Source of the DNA: Paragorgia papillata
Lineage: Eukaryota; Cnidaria; Anthozoa; Scleralcyonacea; Coralliidae
DNA: 64,000 nt
Direction of reading: 5' to 3'
NCBI GenBank assembly: GCA_035771165.1
Contig: JAWNZC010000302.1
Coordinates: 882,501 to 946,500, forward strand
Position numbers and translations under genes: made by a program. A model generated the notes under the pieces. The model was not told where the DNA came from and ran no database searches. It saw only the letters and a list, made by a program, of their open reading frames with translations. Below are positions 10,456-21,811 of the stretch, one piece after another (position 1 is the stretch's first letter; each line of letters starts with the position of its first letter).

Positions 10456-11602
10456 ATAAATTATTAAATTCCATCCCAAAATCTCTTCGTCATTCGTTAT
10501 TTCATTATTCACCCAAAAGATAATCGCGAAATAACTCTAAACAGGTTACCAATATCTTTCCAACCTGCTTGCTCATCAAAACTTTAAGTATAATATACTT
10601 TCCAACCGATTCTTTCGCTTCGTGACAATTCGAAATTTCAACATGGCCACAACATGGTCCAAGTACTTTTGCTCGGTCTAAATTCGTTGTCATAACAACA
10701 ACGCAAACCTACTTCCCGCCCTTTTCCAAGAAAAGACGACGGGATTTTCAAAGCCGGGAAAGTCTTTGTAAGTATTTGTTTACATTTTTTATATCAATTA
10801 ACTTTGGAGTAATTTTTAGTGTTGTCATATCAATGTCACCGATGTTATTCCGGAAATTTGCCAAATTCTATGATTATTTTACGCGTTTTCCTCACAAATC
10901 AAATTTCGGTTACTTGCTGCTGTCGAGCTGCCTCCAAAATCTTTTTCAAACTTTCTTGATATTTTGCGTATTTTTCGTGTTATATATCCTCATTTGACCT
11001 TATGTAAACAAATAACGTAGTCATATTTATTTTACTAATGTTTAGCAAATGCTCACCAAATTTACGATATTTTTTAAAATTTTCGTTAAAAATGTCTTAA
11101 CCCTTTCAAACTGTTAGCGATTTCTTTTTCTTATATCCTCCCACCAATAAAATATTCATAATCTGATACTCGTTTACCTTAGCATCTACTCATATAAACC
11201 AAATATAACTTCGGTGCGGAGTGTTTTGACTTGTTCGTCTCTTTTCGGCTATCTATCACGTATATCTATCAGGCATCCATATCGTTCCAAGGCTTACTAG
11301 AGAGCTAGAAACATGCCGCCCAATCATTGTTGGAAGCTGATGATTCATGACCTTCATGGGCGAAAATCGTACAGCTAGTTTCCACAAATGTCTGTTTTTC
11401 GGCTTCCTTCTACTTCAGCAGCCGGGTTTTCCGCATCCTATGTCCCCTGTTTCTTTCTTCTGTTAACATTTACTCTAATGGTTGACGACGTGTTGTTGTA
11501 TACAGGGTGTAGCCCCAAGTTAACCGAGGTCTTATGACAACTACCAGTTAAATATCCGAAAATATTTTTAAAACAAAACAACTAACGAAAATTAGCATAA
11601 CT
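10456..11602. other. No recognised gene
   Basis: A+T-rich sequence with no array, RNA gene or coding signature that I can support. Confidence 0.5.
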
Positions 11603-12196
11603 CAGCGGCGGATCTAGGAAAATTTATACCTTAGTCAAACACGCAATCAAGAGGGGTCCCGGGGACATGCCCCCCTACCCCCAGAATTTTTTTTTGAAAT
11701 TTGGGTCTCTAAAATGGCATTTCCCGCGTTCTGATAGCAATTTAAAGAAAAATCGTAACTAATTTTCAACATGTTTTTAATGGCACATTTTATTGTTTTC
11801 AAGAAAGTCTTAGTTCAAAACGAGGACTTTGGTATTTTATTTTTATCTGAGACCTTGTGACAGTTTGTAAATGTTAAATTTCTTCCAGTAATCAAAAAGG
11901 GGAATCCCATAATTAGGAAAGATACATTACATATGACATTCTTTATAAAGGTTTATGTGTAGTTATGGGAACCACATTGGAGTTTTGGTCGCGTATTATT
12001 GTGAAACGAGGGAGAATTTGAATGAAGAGCGCAATTAGCCTCCGGCTATGTTGCGTATGAAAGGCGACAGGGAACACGCTGTTGGACATGCAGTGTAAAA
12101 TTACTGTTTAGGAACCATAAAAAAACATCAGAAAAAGAATAAAGGATTTGTAACGTATAGTATAGTGCAATCATTCAGGATCTTAGGATACAACCC

Positions 12197-12232
12197 TGGA
12201 CGCGTTTCGGCCTCCTATGGTGGTCATGAGGG
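12197..12232 (-). ncRNA. Degenerate hammerhead-ribozyme-like motif
   Basis: The minus strand reads CTCATGA, a hairpin-capable spacer, then GAAACG. This matches the hammerhead core (CTGATGA, stem II, GAAA) except for one core base. Such motifs occur in Penelope-like and related elements. With the core change it is probably not active. Confidence 0.35.
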
Positions 12233-12544
12233 ATTTGGGGTTGGGAGTCGATGTGATTTAAGTAAATAACAAAATAATAAACACTATCAACACCGTAATA
12301 ATTATAATAACGGAGAGATAAAGTGAGTGCTTACCAAATTTGTTGTTTGTGTTTTTGAGTCCAACGCGTCGTAGCATCTTGGAATTGGTATATAAAAGGG
12401 ACTCGTTGTCGATGTATGTTTCGGTTGTAGCCGTATAAGCCAAAATCGTGCTCCTCTATTGTGAGGCTTCGGGTGTGTAATGAGGGGCATTGCTTCATTC
12501 GTTATGAGCAATACAAATAGAATGACAGATTATCTATAGACTCA

Positions 12545-12780
12545 CCTAAGAGCAATACATGTCTTCTTTCCATCCTTGGCATACTTCGGCAAATATGCCT
12601 CCGCATCGAAATCCCTGTGTAAGGATTTTACACTAAACTTCGCATGAAGCTCTCGATCCGAGAGGATAGCACAAGCTCGGATTTTTTAAGACAAATCGCA
12701 ATAGATTTGTCGCAGTAACTCATCGTTATTACTCTTCAGAGCGCTCTGCACGCGTTCTAAGACGTTTGTCGAAGCCATGA
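12545..12780 (-). pseudogene. Short first exon inside the TIR element, one in-frame stop
   Basis: The minus strand starts MASTNVLERVQSALKSNNDE, then ELLRQIYCDLS and a TAA, and continues ELHAKFSVKSLHRDFDAEAY to a donor-like GTGAGT near 12545. The N-terminal ALKxNxxxLLRxIY pattern recurs at 30125-30334 in the second copy of the element, which supports a real ancestral gene. Its function is not recognised. Repeated CCAAT/ATTGG boxes upstream look like a promoter. Confidence 0.45.
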
Positions 12781-13323
12781 CACAACAGTCAATCCTCAGT
12801 CAAAGCCCGCGTGTAATCGATCTCTGTTCATGCTGCAAGATGTAGCTTCATGCGGCGGATTGCGGCCAAGATTTAGTTTCTAGCCAATCAAAATCTAGCC
12901 TGCGTTAAAAAAAAAATACTTCCAACGTAATTGCATTTACTTCCGACGTAATTCCATTGGCTTTGACCAATCAGCGCTCATGATTCCGACGCATTTCGGC
13001 CATTTTGACGTGGATAAACGTGCCGGTCGGTGACCACTTCCCGCCATAGTTACCTCTTATACGGTTCTAGTACCAAGCTAAGCCTGCTTTGCAGGCTACG
13101 GGGCGATAGCGGCCACAGGTCGCAACAGAATAACTTGCGCGGCGTCTGACTATGGCTCTAGAAATTATGAAATTATTCTCTGGCAAAGAATAAACCGTAT
13201 CTTGCCAAATATGTTAAAAATTGGAAAATCAGAAGAAACCATAAATTTTCGCATCTCAGATTTTTTACCTTAGTCGCTTGACGTGTTTGGTGTTTGACGT
13301 ATATTAAATCCGCCCCTGTAACT

Positions 13324-13915
13324 GGAACCAACAACACCTTACTCTGCAGTTCAGCTTGTATAAAAAAATTCCCCATCCCCTCTCCATTTTTTTTATTTTA
13401 TCAAGATACTAAGCTCAACTAAAAAACCCTTCCCAATCTCCCATACTAATTCAGTAACACAAGAACACACATTTAAAAAAACATGTGCTTTGTCAGAACA
13501 AAAACACAGGGTTTAAACGACCCATATTTCTCTCCTCCAAAATAAACCCTACTTACAGGATTGGACCAACATCCAATCTGTTTTGATGGCAGTACATGGT
13601 ATTATAATTATTTTTTTTGCTCTTTTAAAACAACACAAGATAATTTTAACATAAAAATAAAAGGTTATCAGCTTATAATATCCAGGATGATGTCAGCTAT
13701 CATAATGAGCCAATCAATAATGGAGTAACAAATTTCTGTCATTTATTGTTTAGCAAACTTATTTTAATAAAGGGAGCTCACGTTTTTCGGTAGAACCAAA
13801 CCTAATCAAAACTTATGAATTAATAAAATTGCACTAGCTTTCTTATATAAATTTTTTTTTTTAAATATTGCATTATAAGAATAGAACATTTTAAATTTTT
13901 CGCTATTTTCCATAG
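13324..13915. other. Intergenic or upstream intron of the SRCR gene
   Basis: A+T-rich with no recognisable exon. The last part (TTTTTCGCTATTTTCCATAG) supplies the polypyrimidine tract and acceptor for the first SRCR exon. Confidence 0.5.
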
Positions 13916-14239
13916 GTATTCCAATCCGCTTACAAGGACCATTTAACACATCTGGAACTGGTCATGTTGAAATATTTTACCAAGGAAGATGGGGAACGGT
14001 TTGTGATGATAACTGGGACTTTAGCGATGCTCAAGTGGTTTGTCGACAACTTGGCTTTCCAGGAGCTAGTGCAGCTCTTCAAGGTCCTGATGTTCCCGAT
14101 GGTAGGGGACAAATATGGCTAGCTGACGTTGATTGTTCAGGAAATGAGCAGCACTTGGCAAACTGTCGTCATAATGGATGGGGAATAGACTATTGTGACC
14201 ACTCAGAAGATGCCGGTGTCCTATGTAATAATAGATCAG
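13916..14239 (+). CDS. SRCR domain exon 1 (SRCR-repeat protein)
   Basis: A 324-nt exon encoding one complete scavenger receptor cysteine-rich domain. It starts after CATAG and reads IPIRLQGPFNTSGTGHVEIF, then WGTVCDDNWDFSDAQVVCRQ, and ends CNNRSG before a GTAAAT donor at 14240. Both borders are phase 1, so it can be spliced to the other SRCR exons without a frame shift. Six cysteines are present (TVC, VVC, VDC, NC, YC, LC); the two extra cysteines of group B are absent, so by cysteine pattern it is group A. SRCR domains are extracellular ligand-binding modules in receptors and secreted proteins, including pattern recognition receptors. The signal peptide and other domains are not in this window. 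Intact and confident. Confidence 0.93.
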
Positions 14240-14881
14240 GTAAATCAATTGCAAATTGTTTAGCTAAATTCAGGTACGAAATTACTGCAAATACGATAAT
14301 GCAATATCTAAGGCGATTTTTTTGCAATCTGATTGGTTCCTGAGTGATCTTTGCAAACCGGTAAAGACCTCTTATTACTAAAATTGAAATCAGGAAATTA
14401 AGCAAGTCAAATTGTATTCCGAATTTAGATTATATAATAATGCATTTACAGCAAAAAAAATAATTAAATACAACATTTTTGTTTCTACTGACCTTCAAGG
14501 TCTCTCGGCACTATGCTATCAGCTGTTATTGATTCTCCGGTTGATTGAGGGTTTCTCTACAATTACGTCAGAACCGAAGAACTTACGAAATGTAGACGAA
14601 AGTTCGCCGAGCGTCTGTGAACACGCGAGAACCGAAGAACTTAACAGTTCGCCGAAGTTTGTATTTTTTGCCCGTGCCGCTTTTTAGTCATTGATGCTTC
14701 AAGTTAGTGAACGACTTGTTGTGTGTACCTAGTAAGAAATTACGAAAAATGAACGAAAGTTCAAGTAGTCAAGTAAGTCAACGATTTCCTTCTATTTATA
14801 CCGTGGTTTGTGCCACGGCAAGTATTTTAGTTTTATGATTTTGTCAACATTTTGCTACCGCTATAATCTATTTTAGACCAA
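14240..14881. other. Start of the SRCR intron, no other feature
   Basis: Intronic sequence. It includes TGCAATCTGATTGGTTCCTG near 14322, a motif also found near 24170 and in a similar form near 62950. The open frame at 14412-14687 has no recognisable domain. Confidence 0.5.
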
Positions 14882-15493
14882 GTTCACACGAGTCCGAAGC
14901 GAGTTGAAAACGGCGCAAAAAAGTCACAAAACGCCGTTGCGTTCACACGGCACCGGATCGAAATTGTGTGAAAACGGTGCTCTAACCGGAGCTTTTTGAA
15001 AACGATTTCTAGACGGAGCGAGATGAAAACGGAACCCTTGGTGGTGTCGTGTAAGCATAAGATGCGGCACTTTTTTCGCTCCGCTTTAGTGCCCGGTTTC
15101 TCAATTTTCTGCTCCTAACCAAACGGTTGGCGTATCTGTCAACAATGGAAAAGTTTATTTGTCTTCTCGACTTCGGAAAGCTTCTGCTAAGAACTTGTGC
15201 TGCTGTTTGAACAATTATAACATTATTACAACAATGACTAGCCAGTGAAATAGGGGAAGATTAAGTCAATAAGAAGAGTTCCTAACAGAAAGACTACAAT
15301 TGTAAACTTAGAATGCCTTATACACTTTGGTGGGATAATATTCTTTCAATTGCTCCTCGTTTCCATTAATTTTGACGAGATATGACTATTTAAATAGTGC
15401 ACAGCATTGCAATATCGGTTGTACACCAGAAGTGTTCCGGAGTCGTGTGAACACCTTCAAAGCGTCGTTAAAATATGAAGGACTCGTGTGAAC
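14882..15493. mobile_element. TIR element with GTTCACACGAGTCC ends
   Basis: GTTCACACGAGTCC at 14882-14895 and its perfect reverse complement at 15480-15493 bound about 612 bp. GTTCACACGGCACCGG follows inside the left end, so the terminus is partly repeated. No coding frame. The target duplication is not clear. Confidence 0.6.
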
Positions 15494-15550
15494 GTAACCA
15501 CATTTTACCGTTTATTTTCTATACCGGACTCGCTTGAGCGCAGTCTTATA

Positions 15551-15967
15551 GCCTGGCCAAACGCTTTCAACATCGTATTCAACATCATTGAACATTGTTG
15601 AACGATGTTGAATAATGTTGAAAGCACGAGTGGCCAAATGAATTCAACATCGTTCAACATTCATGAATGACAATTAATTGAACGCGGGCTACCACAAAAG
15701 CTGGAATCGACAATATCCCGCATGGCGCATGTCTCTGTTGAACAAAGTTGAATGAAATGTGGCCAAATGCGTTCAAACCTTTCAAATTTTGAGAACAATA
15801 GAAATGTTGAACGCGTATTGAACGAAAATTTGAACATGTTGAAATTTCGTTCAACATCATTCAACAACGTTCAACATCATTCAACAGGGGTGGCCAAACG
15901 CTTTCAACTGTTGAATTCAACAATGTTGAATGATGTTGAATGAAATGTTGAAAGCGTTTGGCCAGGC
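15551..15967. mobile_element. TIR element filled with GTTGAATGATG repeats
   Basis: The ends GCCTGGCCAAACGCTTTCAA and its reverse complement bound 417 bp. The interior is largely alternating forms of GTTGAACGATGTTGAA and their complements, and GTGGCCAAA recurs several times. The sequence can fold back on itself at several scales. Non-coding; the open frames here are by-products. Confidence 0.7.
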
Positions 15968-15970
15968 CTT

Positions 15971-16215
15971 TAGAAAGCCGTTGTGCCACTGCTATATAAT
16001 TTATTTTAACAAGCCGTTGTGCCACTGCTATATCCATTTTAACAAGCCGCTGTGCCACTGCTATTTAATCTATTTTAGCAAGCCGTTGTATCACTGCTAT
16101 TTAATCTATTTTAGCAAGCCGTTGTGCCACTGCTATTTAATCTATTTTAGCAAGCCGTTGTGCCACTGCTATGTATAATTTATTTTAGCAAGCCATTGTG
16201 CCACTTTGCCAATAA
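15971..16215 (+). repeat. 36-bp minisatellite, about 6-7 copies
   Basis: The unit is AAGCCGTTGTGCCACTGCTA followed by TTTAATCTATTTTAGC. Copies differ by short indels in the TATTTTA part. It starts four bases after the TIR element ending at 15967. Confidence 0.9.
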
Positions 16216-16970
16216 ATTGTGCTAATAAATTACTGGTTTATTTAAAAAGTTATATTGTTCTTAATATTGTTTGAGTATTTTATACTCAAAGCGAAATATG
16301 GCTATCCCCATTGAGTTGTATAGAGCCATAATTGGCTCACATAATAATATTTTGAAAGCAAAGCAAGCATCAATTCGTCCAAAAGGTAAATTTTGGAATG
16401 AAATGTTAATTTTGTTTTATGTGAGTGTGCTTTATTTGCCTATGTCTAATAACGTTGGCTAAGCAGTATGGAAATAGAAATGAAGTTATAGTTTGGTTAA
16501 CACAGATGTTGTGCTACAAATATATGCGATTGTTATTAAGACTAATGTATCTAATGAGGTTGGAAAAAAACCAGGACATTGCAGTAATATAAATGAAACA
16601 AGACGCCCACTAGGCGTTAACTCGGGCTACGTTAATTAGTGGCCATCCCATGCCGCGCGATCGCGCATTCGTGCATGCATGCAGCGTATTTTGCCTGCGA
16701 AAATGGGCATGTTAGAATGTTGGGATTAGCTTATTTTACAAAGGGGAAGTATTGTTTTTTTAATTACTTTTACATGCATGGACAACCTAGATTGGAACAA
16801 CGTATAATTCAAATACTGTATACGTGGTATTGTGCTGTCAAATAACTGTGCAAGGTGGCAAAGCCACCAAAATTTGCCACCAATACCCACTTGCATTGGT
16901 TCGGACAGTACTGCGACATTTTGTGAAGATACACTGTATACTTGACGGAAGGCGTGTACTGAGCACAGAT
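16216..16970. other. No recognised feature
   Basis: No array, RNA gene or coding signature. The short open frames have no familiar motif. Confidence 0.5.
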
Positions 16971-16971
16971 G

Positions 16972-17020
16972 GTGTGTGCTGTTAGCGTGCTGCCTCTCAC
17001 CAATAGTTAAGGTCGGTTGC
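16972..17020 (+). repeat. SINE head fragment
   Basis: GTGTGCTGTTAGCGTGCTGC followed by CTCTCACCAATAGTTAAG matches the 5' part of the SINE-like unit at 61868-62235. Only the tRNA-like head is present here. Confidence 0.6.
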
Positions 17021-17103
17021 AGTCTTTCAGATTTAGGCCGGCGAACGGCGAATTTCGCCAGTGGTTGAGCAGATTTTGTAGCAAATTCGCCGTGTCTCCA
17101 TCG

Positions 17104-17615
17104 TAGAGGTGTGCGAATCCGATCCGATCGGATTCGGATGGGATTCGGACTAAACTTTTATCGTTCGGATCGGATCGGATTTTGTTATTTTTTTCTCGGA
17201 TCGGATCGGATTTTGTTCTTTTTTTCCCAGATCGGATCGAATCGGATTTTGCACTTTTTTATCCGCATCAGATTCACATTTGTCATTATTTTTGTCACAA
17301 AATTAACAAATTCACTAGTTGTATGCACGTTGCACAATATATGAAGGCTATTATTACATAAGATTATTATTGTATAATAGTTTTTTTTATTTATTTATTT
17401 GTTCATTGGTCTTCGTTTCGGAAAGTTTGCGCAATTATTCCAACATACATCCGGTGTTCTAATTTTCTCGGACCGGAACGGATTTGAGCAGCTGTTTTAG
17501 GATCGGATCGGTTCGGACTACGATTTTTTGGCTTCGGATCGTATCGGATTCGGACTGACAGTTTTGGCAAACCCTCGGATTGCAAGGGGTCAATCCGATT
17601 CGACGCACACCACTA
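17104..17615. mobile_element. 512-bp hAT-like MITE with CGGAT-rich ends
   Basis: The ends TAGAGGTGTGCG and CGCACACCACTA (inverted, one mismatch) are flanked by CTCCATCG (17096-17103) and CTTCATCG (17616-17623), an 8-bp duplication with one mismatch. Eight-base duplications and GGTGTGCG-type ends fit the hAT superfamily. Many GGATCGGAT repeats lie in the subterminal regions. No transposase. Confidence 0.82.
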
Positions 17616-17623
17616 CTTCATCG

Positions 17624-18868
17624 TATTTCGCCGTTCCTGGGTAAATAAATAATCCATGAATGATTTTAAATTCCCCAACGCGTGTTTTGAAACACGTTTT
17701 GTGTGAAAATGTTCGAAGTAAACTTGCTCTTCCCGCCGTATTGAATTATACCGCGCTGGAGTCTGGGATCTACCACTACTTTACGTATACCTATATTTTC
17801 TCTGTTTTTACCATTTCTCTGAGCAGTTTGATTATACAAGTATACATACTTCAAAATGAAGTTTTTCACATTTTACACTTTTTATGTCAAACCTTAAGGG
17901 ATAGAACGAAAATAAATGTTGAAAAACGTGTCTGCTAGTCAGACAACCTTGAACTGTAGTGATTTATTCTAAGAAAAAATACATTATTTGAAATTAAATT
18001 ATTTCAGTTACTGTTCATAATACTGTATACAGTTTAGATTAGTGTTAATAGTTACAGTAGTTACTAGTTCTCATTCTTCATTAGATATTTGAACCAAAAT
18101 TCACAGCGTTGATGTATCAATATATTCAGATCATTTATGATACTTCGTAGTCTTCTTTAATGGTTAACCCTCCACATGAACATTCCTTATAAAAGAGATG
18201 TACGAATGGTGAAACATACACAGTAATCAACTTAGCACTTGACGATGGACTGAATGGGCAATGTCACAACCACAATGCATTTCATCCATAGTGTACGCTT
18301 GTATCAGATTCCCCCCTCCCCCCCAGCTACCCACACCTATGAATAGCCAGAATAGGTCAAATACCATGTTTTTCAGCAGGAAATTCAATCTCAGCATTAA
18401 AATGCAAGCTCAATATGACATTTTTAGCATATTTTTAGCTCAATAAACTATAGGTTTACCTGCTAGCAGAGGTGTTTTATGGACAAGGGAAAGGCTTCCC
18501 TGTCGCACATGTGTGAAGTTTATAGGTTAGTCACAAGCCACATGGTGTTTCTTAATAACTCATTTTATTTCTCTTGCATAAAGTTTGCTACATTAATGGC
18601 GCCTGTCAGCTGTCGTAAACAACTGACTAAAAAAAAGATATTTTTAATATTGGCTTCCCCTGCGAGTAACTGAGCTACAGATTTAATTAATAAACTCGTA
18701 ATTACGAAAATGTTTGAACCAATTTCATTTTTACATACAGTCAGATAATTATATACAGACATAATATATTCAATTTTTGTCAATTAATTTGGGTGGAAAT
18801 CCTCCACTAATAAATCCTCCATTTTGCTAATATTCATTTTTTAAGATTAGAGAAGCAAGTTCATCAGA
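17624..18868. other. No recognised feature
   Basis: A+T-rich intronic or intergenic sequence with only short open frames and no familiar motif. Confidence 0.5.
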
Positions 18869-19290
18869 GTACGGTATGATTTCCAGCATAAAGATTTGGA
18901 AAAGACTGCTTTGTCTTTAAAAGCAGTGGTAGAAGATAATGTAGATATGGATATGGTTAATTTAACTGCAAAAGTTGTTTCGAATTAGGAAGAAGAAGTG
19001 GAAGTTGTTGGTTCAATGAAGTTGAAGAAAAGGCATTGTTATATTGCTGATGAATCATGTTTTCTGAAGTTAATTTTGTGGCAAAGTCACATTGAGAATG
19101 TCTCTCTCGGTGGTGTTTATACATTCAAAAATCTCCGGGTCCGTGAATGCAGCGAAGAAAAAGAAGGATGGGTTCTTAACACAACAGTTGATACTCTATT
19201 TGAGGAAAACAGCGAATTAGCTAAGCTCGAGAATGTCAGTGGGACTATACGTTTGCCTCACTATTATGCTCAAAATTCAAAATCATGTTG
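18869..19290 (+). pseudogene. OB-fold (RPA-like) domain remnant
   Basis: One frame reads VRYDFQHKDLEKTALSLKAV, then NLTAKVVSN, a TAG at 18986-18988, and GSMKLKKRHCYIADESCFLK, LILWQSHIENVSLGGVYTFK, NLRVREC to a stop near 19290. The order K-V-x-S, K-K-x-x-C-x-x-A-D-x-x-x-x-x-K-L-x-L-W, then G-x-Y-x-F-x-N-L-x-V-R-E is the pattern of replication protein A-type OB folds that bind single-stranded DNA. Similar stand-alone proteins occur in cnidarian genomes, possibly transposon-borne; that last point is my inference. The in-frame TAG and missing ends argue for a pseudogene. Confidence 0.5.
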
Positions 19291-19850
19291 ACATACAACC
19301 CTAGGGCCCAAGATTCAAAATCTTGAGCAAACTGCTCAAACAACTGAATGGTTTAAACATGGTATAAAAACGTGCGTTCTATAAACTAAATTTGGGCAGC
19401 GGCTATCTAAATATACCGGTGTAAACATTGTAACTGGAGTTTGTGAAAATTGTGTACCAATGGAAATAACGAGACAGCTTACCTTTACTTGGCGAGTTTT
19501 GATAAAACAGCCATGCAATGTCTAGTATCGCCGAGAGATTGATTCCTTTGCGAGCTTATTTTTGATCGACAGCCAGTAGATAGCCAACACGTAAAAACTG
19601 AGAAACAGTGAAATGTCTTGCAAATACTCAAGAACATCGATAAAGTGCCAATGGAAGCTTGGTTCAAAAGAAAGAACTCGCCAAACCTCGGTTTCGCAAA
19701 GCGGCGGCCATTACGGCAATTTCACGCGTCCGGGAGACTAAGCCTGCGACGCAAAAAATATTAACAAAGACGAAATTTTAGACTCGGCTACCAGGAGTAA
19801 TAATCGATTAATTAGTCAAACAACATTTGCTGTCGTATTGTACTTTTTAC
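19291..19850. other. No recognised feature
   Basis: No array or coding signature that I can support. Confidence 0.5.
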
Positions 19851-20148
19851 CATAGTCAATCGAGATATGGTCTGGAAACTCGGCAAACTTCAAAGCGCCT
19901 ATAATGAGCTGTGATTTTATGTTGAACAGTACCTTACACCGTGCACATCCTTTGTTTTAGGTTTACTAATATTTAAATAGCACGGCTGAGTGATTGAACT
20001 GAAACGTTGCTATTTGACAATTCATTCATTGCACTAAAATACAATGTGTTCAATGACCGTGTATCGTGCACAAAAATGCATAAAGGCGAACAAAAAGATA
20101 GAACAAAGACTTTAGCTGAGTTTCCAGACCATATCTCCATTGACTATG
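19851..20148. repeat. 298-bp inverted-repeat element
   Basis: CATAGTCAATCGAGATATGG followed by TCTGGAAACTCGGCAAA at 19851-19887 pairs with 20112-20148 with about three mismatches. The interior is unique and non-coding. No target duplication is obvious. Confidence 0.7.
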
Positions 20149-20340
20149 TTTTCACTAAATATACTTAATTTTCACTTATTTAAACCTTAATTTTCTGCCC
20201 AGTTAACTCTGGCAGTGAACCTGGTTACTGACTAGTGACTCTACAGTTTAGAACAAAGTAAAAAGGTGGTAAACTGCCGAGAATAGTTATAATAACAAAA
20301 TACTGACACGTTGAGCAGAACTCTTTATCTCACATTTTAC

Positions 20341-20375
20341 CCTGATGAAGGGCTCGGCTCAAAACGTCAAAACTT
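20341..20375 (+). ncRNA. Weak hammerhead-like motif
   Basis: CCTGATGAAGGGCTCGGCTC followed by AAAACGTC has the CTGATGA half of the hammerhead core and a short possible stem II, but AAAAC replaces GAAAC. It could be a decayed retroelement ribozyme or chance. Confidence 0.2.
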
Positions 20376-20589
20376 TCATTGTCAAAACTAATCTCGGTAG
20401 TTTAATTACCACCTTTTCGCTTTGCTTGGCTACCACTTTACACTCTCGACTATACGGTTTAGTCGCCAACAGGAAACATTTGGGAGAGGGTACCGGAATG
20501 CACATTTTGAAGTTGAAAAATTTTGAGGTTGTTTGTAGCAGCTCGTGATCACGAAATTGAGCGTAAGGGAGACTGGTAGCCAAAAAAGC

Positions 20590-21235
20590 ACTTATCTCTA
20601 TATAACTGGATTGGGAAGTATTGCTCATCCGGCTCCAAAAATGAAGCCAGGGAAGATGAAGAACTTGGAGTACCAAGACTGCCGCCACAGAAAATGTTAT
20701 GTTTCCGTAGCGAGAAATGGAACAAAAAAAGCCACATTAAAAATATTTCTGCCATTGGTATCAAACAAAGAACACTGCAAAAGGTTTAGAAGATTATTTT
20801 TTTCATTCTTTGGTATTATTTTAAGAGCAGTAACACGTGTTATTTCGTAGTTTTTTACTCTGCCGTTAATAATCGATAAACTTGGCAACTAGCATATATA
20901 ACAAAACTCATAAAAAAACGACGGAATCAGTCAATAACTTCATTATATAACTATCTTTATACCGTTGGTTTTAAAGCACAAGTCTTCACAAAGCCTTGAA
21001 GTATGTAGTTGACAATTTCAGAATGTATTTGCTTGTATTTCCCTTCGGTTTTTCGGTAGTAACAGTGAAATGCCATGTGAGAATTGTTCTACGGCTTTTT
21101 CGACTCCCCTTGTAAACTCTTACTACTCTTAAGCCCACAAGGTACACTGGACCTGGAGTACCAATATGGCCGCCACTGGCCTCAAAATGTTTACTGCTGA
21201 ACATAAAGGATGAGCAATCCAGTTGTATATGGTGA
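20590..21235. repeat. Mosaic of direct and inverted repeat pieces
   Basis: TATATAACTGGATTG near 20598 recurs inverted near 21218 (CAATCCAGTTGTATA). GGAGTACCAAGACTGCCGCC near 20670 recurs directly near 21152 (GGAGTACCAATATGGCCGCC). This looks like a rearranged or partly duplicated element. No protein is recognised. Confidence 0.5.
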
Positions 21236-21266
21236 GGGGGAGGGTGGAGGGTGGAGGGTGGATGGG
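21236..21266 (+). other. G-quadruplex-capable G-rich run
   Basis: Five G-runs of three or more bases, separated by 1-4 bases, are built from GGAGGGT repeats. The pattern fits the standard G-quadruplex motif on the + strand. Confidence 0.6.
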
Positions 21267-21554
21267 AGGACTAGCACATTAAATTCTTGACAAATCGAAT
21301 AAAGTCTTCTATATATCGTCTTATATGAAGTACCTCGATCTATAAAGTCGTTGCGAGGTAAACAAGCTAGCTCGTTTCCTTAAATGCAGCCAAATAATTA
21401 AACGGATCTTAATACTTTTTAATTGTAGACAAAACCTAGAGTGTTGGATTCGTCCGGGTTCAAATGATCATTTTCATATAAAATGTTTTTAAATCTTTCA
21501 AACAGAAAAAAATTTGAACATGTTTTGAAACAAAAATTTCCAATTCCAAATGTA

Positions 21555-21809
21555 CAGTCGTTGGCACCTAAGCGTGTACACCGCCCGTCAAAACATGTTC
21601 TAAATTTAAGCCAAAGTTAACCGTTTTGAAATCAACACCGTGGGATTGGCGAGACGTGATTGGCTAAGGGCACATTCATGTGACAATAATGCACTGGTTC
21701 GAATGTATCGAATGAAAGCCTAATACGTTTTCAAGGTAAACATTTAACTTTGACGTTGACATAAAACATGTTTTGACGGGCGGTGTACACGCTTAGGTGC
21801 CAACGACTG
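21555..21809. mobile_element. 255-bp MITE with perfect 45-bp TIRs
   Basis: CAGTCGTTGGCACCTAAGCG and the following 25 bases at 21555-21599 are an exact reverse complement of 21765-21809. TA flanks both ends (21553-21554 and 21810-21811). TA duplication with a CAGT start fits Tc1/mariner. The absence of any mismatch over 45 bp suggests recent transposition. Confidence 0.9.
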
Positions 21810-21811
21810 TA

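Larger units (their letters stand above)
11603..13318 (-). mobile_element. TIR DNA element (GGCGGATC family), copy 1
   Basis: The ends are CAGCGGCGGATCTAG and TTAAATCCGCCCCTG (inverted), with TAACT repeated on both sides (11598-11602 and 13319-13323) as a likely 5-bp target duplication. TACCTTAGTC lies just inside both ends. A second member is at 28727-30830. On the minus strand a short coding exon begins at 12780, and upstream of it lie several CCAAT boxes (12880-12990). Superfamily not assigned. Confidence 0.7.
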
